DNA from: Daucus carota subsp. sativus
Taxonomy: Eukaryota; Streptophyta; Magnoliopsida; Apiales; Apiaceae
Direction: 5' to 3'
DNA: 64,000 nt
Assembly: GCF_001625215.2 (NCBI RefSeq)
Contig: NC_030381.2
Coordinates: forward strand, 40,794,689-40,858,688
This document shows positions 12,851 through 24,493 of this stretch, piece after piece. Position 1 is the stretch's first letter. Each line of letters starts with the position of its first letter. The notes beneath the pieces were generated by a model. That model saw nothing but the letters and a program-made list of their open reading frames with translations, did no database searches and had not been told where the DNA came from. Both the position numbers and the translations under genes were made by a program.

Positions 12851-12924
12851 CTATATAATCTATACATACATACATCTCCAAACCCTAAATACAACTACTC
12901 TCACTCGATTTCTCACCCTCGCTA
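12851..12924 (+). promoter_or_regulatory. Ran copy 1 core promoter with telo-box
   Basis: A TATA-like CTATATAATC lies at 12851-12860 and a telo-box AAACCCTAA at 12880-12888, 37 bp before the start codon. Both elements are conserved in copy 2 (telo-box at 26068-26076). Confidence 0.6.
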
Positions 12925-15794
12925 ATGGTAGTAACTCATCTCCTCTTTTCACTAATAATATATCTTTATCGATTTCGATTTAATTAATCGATGATGAATG
13001 TTTATGTTTGTGTTGCAGGCTTTGCCCAATCAGCAGACTGTTGATTATCCGAGCTTCAAGCTTGTCATTGTCGGCGATGGTGGTACAGGTACTCTTTTTT
13101 AATTTTTATGTTTTTGAGTCGTGTTTTTTCTTTAATTTGTGTATCTGTGGAATCTGTTGTTGAAGTATATTTTGATTTGTGTTGTTGCAATTAATTTTTT
13201 TTAATTAGAGCTCAAATCTGAATGTTTGATGGGATTTGGACGAATTAGGGCAGATATACGATTATGTTATAGTGTAGCTGAATATTCTATTGGTGGATGA
13301 TATTTGTTTTCGAATTAATAATGATTATTATTATATATATGATTTTCGACATCAGCCGTCGTTTCTGTGTGATTATGTGTGGGATTATGGATTGTAAGGA
13401 AGATGCAATTCTTCTCTAGTATTATAGCTTGCGGTACTGCTAGGCTGTTTTAATTGATGATTCTTGCTCATGTTTTATTTCGAGATTAAGAGGCATATGC
13501 TTGTGTGGTGAAAATAAATACTCTTTAAAAATTCTTTCAATTCGTGCTCAAATATAAATGTTTGATTGGATTTGGACGGATTGGGGCAGATATAAGATGA
13601 TATTATAGTGTAGCTGAATATTCTGTTGATGGATGATATATGATATTTGTTTTTAAATTAATAATGATTTGTTGTTATACACGATATCAGCCATGGCTTC
13701 TGTGTGATTATGTTTGGGATCATGAATTAATAGGGAGGTTGCATTTCTTTTCTAGTATAATAGCTTGTTGTACTGCTAGGCTGTTTTAATTGACGAATCT
13801 TGCTCATGTTTTATTTTCGAGGTTAAGAGGCATATGCTTGTGTTGATAGTAGGAAGTGACAGATCTGATGATTTTAAAAGTCGTGATATTTTTTGTATTA
13901 CATTGGACTTTTTTAAGTGATGGAGCACAAGCTGTAATTGTTTCTGAATTTTACTTTATTGCACATTGTAGGGAAAACGACCTTTGTGAAGAGACATCTT
14001 ACTGGAGAGTTTGAGAAGAAATATGAGCGTAAGTGTGATACAGGGGATTCATGTCTTACAGCAGCCCTTATTTGTTTGTGTATTAATGAACGAAAATGTT
14101 TTTTTTTCAGCAACCATTGGTGTGGAAGTTCATCCATTGGATTTCTTCACTAACTGTGGAAAGATTCGATTTTATTGCTGGGATACGGCAGGGCAGGAGA
14201 AATTTGGCGGGCTTAGGGATGGTTACTAGTAAGTTTATTGAATATTTATATGAACCTTTGTTCTACATTGATACTAGTAAATTTATTCACTGCTGTTTTG
14301 GACTTGTTAGCTTGTGCATATACTTCTCAGTCATCTTTACATTGACTAATTTAATTATTCTCCCCAACAATTAAAACTGTTATATTCTGGAATACTGGAT
14401 CAGATAATCTATGTTGTATATAATAATGCAAGATCACAAGCGATTGCTTTGTTAATAGATGGTTCCATTCAGAGTGGGTTCTTTAATTTGTAGTATACTT
14501 GGAACTTGGAAGTAGATAGTTGTTCATGTTACTTCATTTTCACCCAAGGAGACTGTTGAAACTGTAATACAATTCTGTATTTTGTCCTTTTAATTGCATG
14601 AGACGACCTTTTCTGAAATGGCGCAGTCTGCTTACCGTGGCCATTTGTGCAGTGTTCTCATACCATGTATTATCATGTGTAAAGCATCCAAGCATCCAAG
14701 TCTCTTTTTATTCTGGCCTTGATTTCAGAATCATATACTTGGACATGTGTAACGTACATGCATAAAATGCCTCATATTTGAAATGCATATCTGTTACTAA
14801 TCAAGAACTGAGAGATTGATTTCATCATATGCAGCATTCACGGGCAGTGTGCAATCATCATGTTTGATGTGACAGCTAGATTGACTTACAAAAATGTCCC
14901 GACTTGGCATCGTGATCTTTGCCGGTTTGTCCAGAATTCCCTTTATTTATTAGAGTAGATAAAACTGTAATATGTTTAAGTGATTTGATTTTAATATTTT
15001 CCCCCTTGTTTGTCATCAGTGTCTGTGAGAATATTCCAATCGTACTTTGTGGGAACAAGGTTGATGTGAAAAACAGGCAGGTGAAAGCGAAGCAGGTTAC
15101 ATTCCATAGGAAGAAGAATTTGCAGTACTATGAGATATCTGCAAAGAGCAACTACAATTTTGAAAAGCCATATCTCTATCTTGCCAGAAAGCTTGCAGGG
15201 TAAAGTGACCAACTAATCATGTTGGTGCTTGGTTCTTTGAGGTGCAAGTCTTTTTTATATAATATAAAGACGTTATTTGGTTTTGTAGGGATGCCAACTT
15301 GCACTTTGTGGAGTCTCCGGCGCTTGCTCCACCAGAAGTACACATAGACATGGCCGCACAGCAACAGTAAGTTTTTTTCTTTGCATGGTTACTGGCAATT
15401 GAACCTGTGTTCTCTCGTGTTTTTTAATTGAAAAATAAGAAGAGACTAATTTCTGGAGTGATTTAGAACTTTATGATTTTCATTAAAGTTGCCAAGATAC
15501 TAGCACCATGGTAATAAGGTATTAATCACCATGACATGTTTCTAAATTGTATACATATCAATATGATGTAAAATTTTGTGAACCTTTGCTTACGTTGGAA
15601 GAAGGCAAATTAGTGTCTGATATGTGACTAAGCTACATGAATGCTACAGCAGATCCTTTCTATGAAACTTGCCCAAAGTTCTATATATTTTCTCATGTGT
15701 GGTGGTGATTGTCCTTTTCTCCAGGCATGAAGCAGAGCTTCTTGCAGCTGCAAGTCAGCCTCTCCCTGATGATGATGATGATGCCTTTGAATAG
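12925..15794 (+). CDS. RAN: GTP-binding nuclear protein Ran, copy 1, 221 aa
   Basis: Eight coding exons: 12925-12927, 13019-13088, 13972-14028, 14111-14228, 14835-14924, 15020-15199, 15289-15366 and 15725-15794 (666 nt). The first exon holds only the ATG. Ran is the small GTPase that drives nuclear import and export with RCC1, RanGAP and importins, and it also acts in spindle assembly. Visible motifs are the P-loop GDGGTGKT (residues 20-27), switch I with PTIGVEV (44-50), switch II DTAGQE (68-73), the guanine-specificity motif NKVD (about 125-128), ISAKSNYN, and the acidic tail ending DDDDDAFE. Ran lacks a C-terminal prenylation Cys, and so does this protein. The length equals the canonical plant Ran. 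It differs from copy 2 at two residues: Met194 here, Ile there; Ser209 here, Ala there. The gene appears intact. Confidence 0.97.
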
Positions 15795-16095
15795 AGGGCG
15801 TAGCTTGGTGATGCCCCGGTTTTATGCATAGCCTTGTACCCCAAATTTTTTGCGAGGATTTGCTCCTCCAAAATTACTTTTAAGGGTTCTGAGTGGCATG
15901 AGATAATTAGGAATGGATTGATGTAATGTATTTAATTTGATTCGTCTCCTGGGTGATGAGTTTAAAGTTTTTTTCATGGATATTTTATCTGGAATTGTGT
16001 TATGCATGTTTTAGTTGATTGTGTGCGCTAGGTCTCACTATTGAGAATCCAGTTCACACGTAAGCTGCGCGTATCCTTTTCACCCTGCTTCTCAG
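15795..16095 (+). other. Ran copy 1 3' flank
   Basis: Likely 3' untranslated region and downstream flank. It is nearly colinear with 28627-28940 of copy 2 up to the insertion point at CTGCTTCTCAG (16085-16095). No gene. Confidence 0.7.
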
Positions 16096-16252
16096 AGTAA
16101 AAATCGAACCGAAAACCGAATCTAAAACAGCACCAAATAAAAACCAAACTGAATATAAACAGAACTGATATCTTGGTTTTGGTTTCTAACGAATTTAAAA
16201 CCGAATACAAACGGAACTGTGCTGCTTTAATATTTATATTTTATTTGTTTAT

Positions 16253-16295
<43 letters not shown>

Positions 16296-16858
16296 TATGT
16301 ATTATGTATTATGAAATATATAATTTATTGTAATTTGTAAATTATATTTATTTCAATATCGATATAGTATATTTTTCAGTCTGTTATGAGCTGTTACTGT
16401 AGTGCAGGGATGCTATCAATTTTATTGTCATATGATTCATATCAGCAATAGCGATATGCGATACTGTATTGCAACAAGCAGCCTATAATCTGGTTGTGCA
16501 GTTTCACCTTCTGGACCCTTGCACGACTTTTTAATGGTGATAGCACAGCAACACTAGCATTTCACAGTGGTTTTTATCATGGTGTAACAAGATGTTAAGT
16601 GCAAGTTTCTTGTCTTTCTTCCACCCAAATTCTCTAATTATTCATTGTACTAGACTTTTTGTGCTCATGGTTTTCAAATCGAACTGCACCATTTTAAAAC
16701 CAAAACCGCTCAAATCATAAATCAAGCCGCACCAATGATGATTGGTTCGGTTTCGGTTTTCAATTTTTGAAACCGCACTTTTGTGGTTCCGGTTTTCAAT
16801 TTTTGAAACCGCACTTTTGTGGTTCCGGTTGGTGCAAACCGCACTACGCATATACCTA
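16096..16858. mobile_element. Insertion of about 760 bp in copy 1, class uncertain
   Basis: Absent from the matching position of copy 2, where CTGCTTCCCAG continues directly into GGTGGGATAAT. Here it is bracketed by CTGCTTCTCAG (16085-16095) and CTGCTTCCCAG (16859-16869), a target duplication of 8-11 bp. The ends are rich in AACCGAAAACCGAA and GGTTCCGGTT motifs, and there are two direct copies of a roughly 34-bp unit containing GAAACCGCACTTTTGTGG (about 16760-16828). A (TA)n tract lies at about 16257-16290. The duplication length would suit a hAT-type element, but I see no clean terminal inverted repeat. Confidence 0.6.
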
Positions 16859-17149
16859 CTGCTTCCCAGGTGGGATAATTAGTTGTGTCCCTCTTTCTCT
16901 CCGCGGATGCGTGTCTAAATGCCAAGCCTTGGTAAAAAGTAGAAAGAAGTGGACATTCTTGCAACTCGAAATTTTATCCTCAGTGACCTCGACTTTAAAG
17001 CCCTGACATGCCCATTCAAATTGGTGTAGTATGTGAACATGAGTATCCGATCAGAATTCTGTTGCGGCAGTCTGTTTTCAGATTCGAAGCTTAAAAGAGT
17101 GTATTTGATTGGGATTTTAATGTATTATTTTTTAATCCATAAATTTTAA

Positions 17150-17334
17150 TGATTTATATATGATTTTGATTTTATTCGGATTTTTCGGTAGTATGTCGTA
17201 GAGTTGATATAGAGTTATATAATGTTTTTTTAAATTGTTCTTTTTCTGAATAAAAGTTTAAACGCCAAACTTTTTCCCAAGAATTTTTAAATACACACAC
17301 AGATATATATAGATATATAGATAGATATATATTA
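17150..17334. mobile_element. Stowaway-like MITE, left part, split by later insertion
   Basis: The stretch containing GAATAAAAGTTTAAACGCC matches the reverse complement of the Stowaway element in La intron 4. The matching right part, ending in AACCTGATGGGACAGATGAG followed by TA, resumes at 21374-21455. A 4.04-kb composite therefore entered the AT-rich middle of this MITE. The left terminus is decayed. Confidence 0.6.
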
Positions 17335-17530
17335 GGGCTTTTTTTATTCATAACCACGATTTCAATCTTATTTCTAAAAATACTACCTTATCCAATCTTA
17401 TTTTCAAAAATACTACCTTCTCTAAAATATTTTCAAAAATACTGTGGTTGCATATGCAACCATATATGCAACTACAAATCCTGATTTCAAGTTTCAGATT
17501 TCAAATATCATTTTCGACCTCATCGTTGGA

Positions 17531-17587
<57 letters not shown>

Positions 17588-17590
<3 letters not shown>

Positions 17591-18046
17591 ATAGGATCAA
17601 ATAAAAACTTTTTTAAGTTACAAACTTACAAATTTTTTTTTATTCTCCCATCGTGTTAATCCTTAGTTATATAAAGTATCCATAATGAAAATTCTTCAAA
17701 AAAACATCACATTTTTAAAAATAACGCATAAATAAATCGCTTTTTCAACACATTTATAACTGGGGTTCAACATCGGGTGTTGAACACTAATTATCATTGT
17801 GTTGAATATATCTAAAAAGATGTTTAAACTATACCTCTAGGGTTTGGGTAGGGTCTAGAAACATAAATATTAGTTATACAACATGTTTACCTTAGTTCTT
17901 ACATTTCAAAATTGGTTTACGTACTTCTCCACCACTATTTTAATCGATGTTCAACAAAATATGTTAAAAAAATGTTGAACTCAAGTTATATATGTGTTGA
18001 ACAAAAAAAGTTTGTAAGTTTGTAAGTTTGTACCAGAACCCTCCCC
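17588..18046. mobile_element. (TA)n-flanked MITE-like element A
   Basis: This 459-bp segment lies exactly between a long (TA)n tract (17535-17587) and a second one (18047-18067). It begins GGGATAGGATCAAATAAAAA and ends CCAGAACCCTCCCC. The subterminal regions form imperfect inverted repeats containing ACAAACTTACAAA. The words GTTCAACA and TGTTGAAC recur inside in both orientations. Non-coding. Confidence 0.6.
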
Positions 18047-18067
18047 TATATATATATATATATTATA

Positions 18068-20516
18068 GGGGGAGGTTCAAAAGAGACCAGAGCTTAGGGA
18101 GAGACTCGAGAGACCGTTCATCTGACCATTGATTATTATCTGATCCTATGGCTTAAATGATATACATCTATATTAGTATTAATACATGTTTAACACTACA
18201 AGGATAGTATTTGTCAACTTTAAATACGATTTCCATATACATAATAAATGTGTATTCAATCATCATTATTACCATATTAAAAAGATAATCAGTTTTATTA
18301 CTATGTGTCACAAGATTGTAAAGAATATTCACATAATTGCACACGCTTTAGTTGCTAAAGAAACGTAAAGATCATTATTGCATATTATTCCCATAATTAG
18401 AACAAATCTTTTCATAATTTAACGATCTATCTTTCTTATTTGTTATAATTTCATGTTTACTCCTATCTTATATTACACAAGATTCTTTAAGGTGCTCATC
18501 AGAAACATGATAAGAATTTCATATAGAAAATTGAAAATGTTGCTATTAATGATTTAATTTTTTAATTATGGAGATGTCATAACTTGTTCATATAGTGATA
18601 AGAATAAATACATTTTAATATTAAAATAAATAAAATTACAATGATATCAATGAGGTTCTACTTGTGATTTCCGCAAAATATATTGTATTTATTGCTATAT
18701 TTTATTGTCTAATTTATACCTTTTTATATTAAATTATTAACTTAATTTCACAAGATTCTTTAAGGTGTTCCTTATACACACGATAAAATTAAATCTTTTT
18801 GTATTATTTTCTATAGAACAGGAAGCCGGTTCAAGGTGGGAAAATATGATCGGGAGATTTCTTAGGGTGTTCGTAAAGGGGGTGTTAAGAATTATTCATT
18901 TTCTTTTAATCTTAGTTGAATTCCTATTTTTAATAATTTTCAAATACATAATAAAATCAATAATGTCCTTTTACCATTAATTAAAAGTAGATAATGTATT
19001 TTAAATTTTTTTTATAGATATTGACGTTATAAAATTTAAAAAAACAAATATTTCACTAGATATTCAAATTAATCTCTCATAAATTTATTATTTTTTAAAA
19101 TGTGAGAAAATTTATCTGGAAATTTGGGAAGGTGAATAGAGATTTGAAAAGTTTGTATTAAAGATCTAACGTTTAATTTATAAAGAGATTCCATAACATG
19201 TTCGTGAAAGTGATAAGAATAATTAGTATCTTCAAAATCGTTTATATTTATTATTATTGTGATTTAAAGAAGAAAATCTCATACTTCCGTTGCATCTAAG
19301 TATATTTTACCTACAACCTCATATCTTTTTTATATTAATTTACCAACTTATTTTCACAGGATTCTTTAAGGTGTTTTCTTAGACACATGATAACAATTTC
19401 ACATCAAATATCTTGTTTTATTAAAAGTTAAATGACAAGATATAAATATTTTAACTTATTTCATTAAGTTTTATATTAATTAATGATTTCTTCACAGATG
19501 TAACATATCTTATGAATAATTAATATTTTAAAATTTATTTTTTCTTACTGATTTTATAGATATTCCTTAAGATGTTACGTACACATACGGCAAAAATTGC
19601 ACCTTTGTGTTTTATTTAATTTTAGATAATAAATTTTAAAACAATTATTCGATTAAGTGTCTTGTGTGCCAAGTGGGCGATATTTTTATAAATTATTTTA
19701 CATACTAATTTAAAAAATTTAAATATTAATTCAATATGTTCTTTTGTAGAGATTCTTTCAGGTGCTACATTGCAATTGAATAAAAATACATGGTTGTGTT
19801 TTTTTTAATATTTACAAATAGAGATTCCTTATTTTGATTAATATGGAGATTCATTAAAGTGTTCTCAAAAAACTACACGTGTGTTTTTTTTAAAATTTAC
19901 TAATAGATATTTATTAATTTAATTATTATGGAGATTCATTAAGGTGTTCTCACATACTAAGATTCTAATTAGAGATCTAACAACATTTTTTGTTTTGCAA
20001 ACATAGTGTTCTATATCAAGTGTTTTGAATTATGATATAGGATCATAATAACATATTGAACGTTAATGTTCTAAAAATATCAAAAGAACAAAAAAAATAA
20101 TCGAAGTTTAAATTAGTGTTCTTTAGACGAATCCAAAGGATTATGATATATACTCTAACTAATATAATAAAAGGACAAATCTTAGCAAAATGAGCTAGAT
20201 TAAAGATTAAAGATGATTATATAATACTAGAGCATTCAGTGTTTAAATTGAATTCAAAATGTAATAAATGACAATGATTTCTTTCCAAAATAGAAAAGAT
20301 CATGCAATCCCTAAATATTAGCAACATACCATATAGAAATAATTAGATCGTATGCTGAGAGTTAGAATACAACTTGAAAGCCTTCATTATAATATATATT
20401 TACAGTAATGCCATTGAATGATGTATTTAGTAATGTATTCAAATACTAGTTAATCAATGGTCTAGATGTGGTCTCTCAGGTCTCTTGAGATGAAGGGTCT
20501 CTCTAGAACTCAACCC
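18068..20516. mobile_element. (TA)n-flanked element B, 2.4 kb, with recurrent 17-nt motif
   Basis: It begins GGGGGAGGTTCAAAAGAGAC and ends GTCTCTCTAGAACTCAACCC, lying between two (TA)n tracts. The subterminal parts pair: GAGACCAGA..CCATTGATT on the left against AATCAATGG..GGTCTCT on the right. Inside, GATTCTTTAAGGTGTTC or a close variant occurs seven times, at 18481, 18754, 19360, 19559, 19751, 19848 and 19933. No substantial open frame is present, so it is non-autonomous or an unknown non-coding element. Confidence 0.6.
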
Positions 20517-20599
20517 ATATATATATATCGATTCCAACGATGAGGTCGAAAATGACATTTGAAAACTGGAACTTGAAATCAGGGATTCAGTTGCATATA

Positions 20600-21090
20600 T
20601 GGTTGCATATGAGGTTGTATTCAGTTGATTCTATTGTAATCTAATGGCCCCGCAGGGGCACCCATACATCAGTTGCAACTTATAGTTTCGGTTGCATATG
20701 AGGTTGCATGCAACCTCATATGCAACTAAATGCAACTGAAAACTGTAAGTTCCAAATGATGTATGGGTGCCCCTGGCGGGGCCATTAGATTGCAATAGAA
20801 TCAACTGAATGCAACCTCATATGCAACTAAATGCAACCTCATATGCAACTAAATGCAACTGAAAACTGTAAGTTCCAACTGAAGTATGGGTGCCCCTGGC
20901 GGGGCCATTAGATTGCAATAGAATCAACTGAATGCAACCTCATAGGCAACTAAATGCAACCTCATATGCAACTGAAAACTGTAAGTTGCAACGGATGTAT
21001 GGTGTGCCCCTGGCGGGGCCATTAGATGGCAATAGAATCAACTGAATGCAACCATATGCAACTGAATACAACCATATGCAACTATATATG
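20600..21090. repeat. Tandem repeat, 114-123 bp unit, with GC-rich near-palindrome
   Basis: Three direct units carry TGCCCCTGGCGGGGCC at 20768, 20891 and 21005 (periods 123 and 114), and one inverted copy lies near 20645. Between them run short repeats of GCAACCTCATATGCAACTAA. The GC-rich core has GCCCC/GGGGC arms and stands out in AT-rich surroundings. Non-coding. Confidence 0.8.
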
Positions 21091-21373
21091 CAACTGAATT
21101 CCTGATTTCGAGTTCCAGTTTTCAAATGTCATTTTCGACTATATATATATATAACGACACCAAATATGAGGTCGAAAATGACATTTGAAAACTGAAACTT
21201 GAAATCAGGATTTGTAGTTGCATATATGGTTGCATATGCAACCACCGTATTTTTGGACAATATTTTCAAAAAGGTAGTATTTTTGAAAATATTTTAGAGA
21301 TTTGAAAATAAGATTAGATAAGGTAGTATTTTTGAAACTAAGATTGAAAAAACAATATACAAGATAATTCCCC

Positions 21374-21455
21374 TATATATTATGCAAATATACTTTATTG
21401 AAATTTTAAAATGCGTGCCAAAAAATAACGTAAAGAACCTGATGGGACAGATGAG
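21374..21455. mobile_element. Stowaway-like MITE, right part
   Basis: Continues the element that begins at about 17150. It ends in GATGGGACAGATGAG followed by TA and matches the left end of the La-intron Stowaway in reverse complement. Confidence 0.6.
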
Positions 21456-22261
21456 TATATAAATAAACAACAGAGGGAGGATAATATGTTGGGAATAAAT
21501 AGTTGCTGCAACTACGAAACATTTGATCGGTGTAGAAACGAAATCTGATCATGGTTTCCGTGCGTTATAATTAATTAAAAGTACAAACAAGATTTCTTCT
21601 TAAGCTCATTACTTTTTCTTCCATCGCTATTTTTGTTCGATATGTCCATTCTATTCCATCATCTTGTCTTATCAAATTTGATTTGATTTATAAATATATC
21701 GATTTTTTTGATTCTAATAATACGAGATTGATTTGGTAGAAAGTTCAAAATTATGTAGATTTGAGTATTGTGAATTAGAATTAGGATTTTTATTTATAAT
21801 TTAAATGTGTTTTACGTTTTGATCAATGTGCTTTTTATGTATTATGTTGATTTAGAGACACGATATAATTCTTATAAATCACATGTAAGAATTCTTTGAC
21901 ATCTTTGTCGGTGGTGATGCTGATGGTGTAGCGGTGCTTAACATGGATGTAATGGTGCCTGAATCTGTTATATTTTTGAATCCCTAATTTCTAATGATTG
22001 TTTAATTTTAGGCAACGGTTTAATTTTAAATTGGATTGGATTTAATGACGGGATCTTTTTTATTGGCTATTCATTGTTTGTCTCTACTAGTTGAGAAGTT
22101 GCGCGTTGCGGCGGCCTATAAAAATTATAAGACATCTAGTCATATACATTGATTGACCAATAATAGCCAGTAAGTTTGTAAGAACATAAGTGCGTAAAAA
22201 TCAAAAACATATTAAGATGCAACTCCGAAACCATCCCCAGTTTTAATAGAGATAAACATTA
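21456..22261. other. Intergenic, nothing recognised
   Basis: AT-rich sequence without a convincing open frame or repeat border. Confidence 0.6.
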
Positions 22262-22573
22262 CTCCCTCCGTCCCAATGAATAATATACATTGGGATTGGA
22301 CACGGAGACCAAAAAAAAGTGTAAGAAATGAGTAAAGTTAGATAGAAAATGGGTAAAGTGGTGGGACCCATTTATTTTTAATAATAGATTTGAGATAGCG
22401 GAGGAAAGTAGTGGGTGTAATAGTGTTTTTATTATTATTGAATGGAGATAGTGGAAGAATCTAGAGGGTGTGATAGTGTTTTATATTGTAAAAAGTTGCT
22501 ATTTTGGCAATGTATAGAAATGATGCGACATCCCAAAAAGGAAACTGTATAGAATTGATTAGGACGGAGGGAG
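22262..22573. mobile_element. Stowaway MITE
   Basis: The ends are CTCCCTCCGTCCCAATGAAT and ATTAGGACGGAGGGAG, with TA target duplication at 22260-22261 and 22574-22575. Length is about 312 bp, non-coding. The same subfamily occurs at 37942-38211. Confidence 0.9.
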
Positions 22574-23494
22574 TATGTTTTAGTTATACGAACATTAATC
22601 ATGTCGGGACGTATGAATTTCAATCCATGCTGGTGTATATTAGTGATTACTTCCTTCAATTTCTTTGGATTGTTTGTCTGCAAAAACATCAGTTTAAATT
22701 CATGAGATAGCAGTCTACTCCCACAACCGACAAACTCTTACTCTTGTCAATCAATCATCTCTATCGTCATTCCAAACATTTATCATAGTGTAACTCATTA
22801 TTGTATTAAATGAAGAAGATAAATAGGCAAAATAAAATTGTTTATAAAACGTATTCGCCTCTCACTGTATGTGTTGAACGATAGCACCACGAGCGAGTAG
22901 GGTTGTGGTATTGAGAGAGAAAGTAGGTTGTGTTTAGATGATCCAAAAACCTACAACCTATAGGGGTATTTATAGGTGCAGAGAGACTTGTGTGCTACTC
23001 TTTTCCATAATTAAATAATTTGAAACAGAATCAGATTAAAAAACCTGCAAGTTACTATATTCCATAAATAATTTGAAACAGGCGCCACCTACACACCCCT
23101 CGCTTCTAGTTTATATAAGTATATTGATTAGCTTTAATTATAATTGTTGCGTTAAATTGCGATTGTGATTGGATAAATATTCTTTATGAATATTTAGTAC
23201 CATCTATGAGGGTCATTATTGATGACTTTATTGTGTCGTTAATGAATTTTAGTGTCATTTTTATGGTTTGTGTTACCATCTTGATGGTCAAAATAGATGA
23301 TATATTTAATTGTCTTTTAAACTTTATTTTTTTATTCATTAATTAAATTATTAAATTTTTATGTGTCTAACCAAGTGATTTTCCTTTGGATAGAGATTAA
23401 TTAATATTTCTACATTATTTTTATTTCTTACCTATTTTTGATATATATATACTCTTCTGTTTTTGTTTTTTTATTAGATTTACTATCATTTTAC

Positions 23495-23495
<1 letters not shown>
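22574..23495. other. Intergenic, nothing recognised
   Basis: Low-complexity AT-rich DNA. I see no gene or clear element ends. Confidence 0.55.

Positions 23496-23560
<65 letters not shown>
23496..23560. repeat. (TA)n microsatellite
   Basis: About 32 uninterrupted TA units immediately left of element C. Confidence 0.95.
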
Positions 23561-23564
<4 letters not shown>

Positions 23565-24431
23565 CAGGTTCCACATAGATTATCTTAATTTTAGAACCCT
23601 AGAACCTTCATTAAATGACAATATTTAATTCCATGATTAATGTAAACTTTCCAAAATTAAATAATTCAATCATATAACTTATAGGCTTGTACTGCTGCAG
23701 AATATTCGTTAAAGATCTTCAATACAAATTACTACGTCATACTGCTGCGGAACATATATTAATATAATTAAAAATGATTTTATAATACAATATTTTTGTA
23801 GGAAAATACGTCTGCGGAACATATATTAATATAATTAAAAATGATTTTACAAATTGTAGGAAAACACAAAATATGCATATACTGCTGCAAAACATATATT
23901 AATATAATAGAAATGATTTTATAATGCAATACATTTGTAGTAAAATGCAAATTATTACGTCATACTGCTGCAGAACATGTATTAATATAATAGAAAACAA
24001 TTTTATAATGCAATATTTTTATAGGAAAATACAAATTACTGCGTCATATTGCTGCGGAACATATATTAATATAGTAGAAAATTATTTTATAAAGCAATAT
24101 TTTTGTAGAAAAATACAAATACTGTTATAGCACGTAAATATTATACACTAATATGATTTAATAATTATACCGATACTGCCGTGTAACATAGGAAGTATGT
24201 TATCAACTAATATAACAAGCAATTTGATTAGAAGGTAATAATTAAATTTTAATACATCTAATTATAGCATTTAATGCATTCATTAATTACCTATAATCAA
24301 GTAAAAAAGGATATTAAATGACTAATATTAAATGCAACATTTGATCATAACCATTGATTTAACAATAATCTAATGATTCTACATGAGTTCTAAGTTCTAA
24401 TTTAAAACAGGTTCTAATTTGAAACTCGCCC
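23561..24431. mobile_element. (TA)n-flanked element C with internal minisatellite
   Basis: This 871-bp segment begins GGGTCAGGTTCCACATAG and ends TTTGAAACTCGCCC, with (TA)n directly on both sides. Its ends (GGGnnAGGTTC and GGGCGAGTTTC) resemble those of elements A and B. Six variant copies of a roughly 80-bp unit fill the interior. Non-coding. Confidence 0.6.
23690..24125. repeat. Minisatellite of about 80-bp units in element C
   Basis: Units carry ACTGCTGCGGAACATATATT, then AATATAAT..GATTTTATAATGCAATA and TTTTTGTAGGAAAATAC. Unit starts fall near 23690, 23750, 23811, 23880, 23962 and 24050. Confidence 0.75.

Positions 24432-24493
<62 letters not shown>
24432..24493. repeat. (AT)n(GT)n compound microsatellite
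   Basis: About 16 AT units followed by about 13 GT units, right of element C. Confidence 0.9.

Larger units (their letters stand above)
12425..17095 (+). repeat. Segmental duplication, copy 1 (Ran block)
   Basis: This block aligns with 25380-29180 through promoter, exons, introns and 3' flank. Left-edge similarity starts near TTGTTATTA..AACTAGG (about 12440) and right-edge similarity ends near 17095. Copy 1 is longer mainly because of an insertion at 16096-16858. Copy 2 has instead gained a Stowaway element at 25464-25705, whose empty site is visible here at about 12500. The two copies are direct and 8.3 kb apart; the gap is filled with mobile elements, so they were probably once adjacent. 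Confidence 0.88.
17335..21373. mobile_element. Composite palindromic element flanked by TA-rich tracts
   Basis: The outer arms are 17335-17534 (starting GGGCTTTTTTTATTC) and the inverted 21154-21373. They share blocks such as AAAATACTACCTTATC, GGTTGCATATGCAACC and CGACCTCAT..TTTTCAAAT. At 20529-21139 the same arm sequences recur in the opposite order, as if two palindromic copies were joined head to tail. Two other elements (17588-18046 and 18068-20516) occupy the (TA)n between the first pair of arms. There is no coding sequence. Placement at (TA)n resembles the Micron MITE family of rice; whether it is homologous is unknown. Confidence 0.6.

Noticed and set aside
17444-17659. Open frame rich in Ile-Tyr
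   Set aside because: It is translation of the (TA)n microsatellite; the same applies to 24419-24631.
23690-24125. CRISPR-like array
   Set aside because: Units are adjacent 80-bp degenerate repeats without unique spacers, in plant nuclear DNA.
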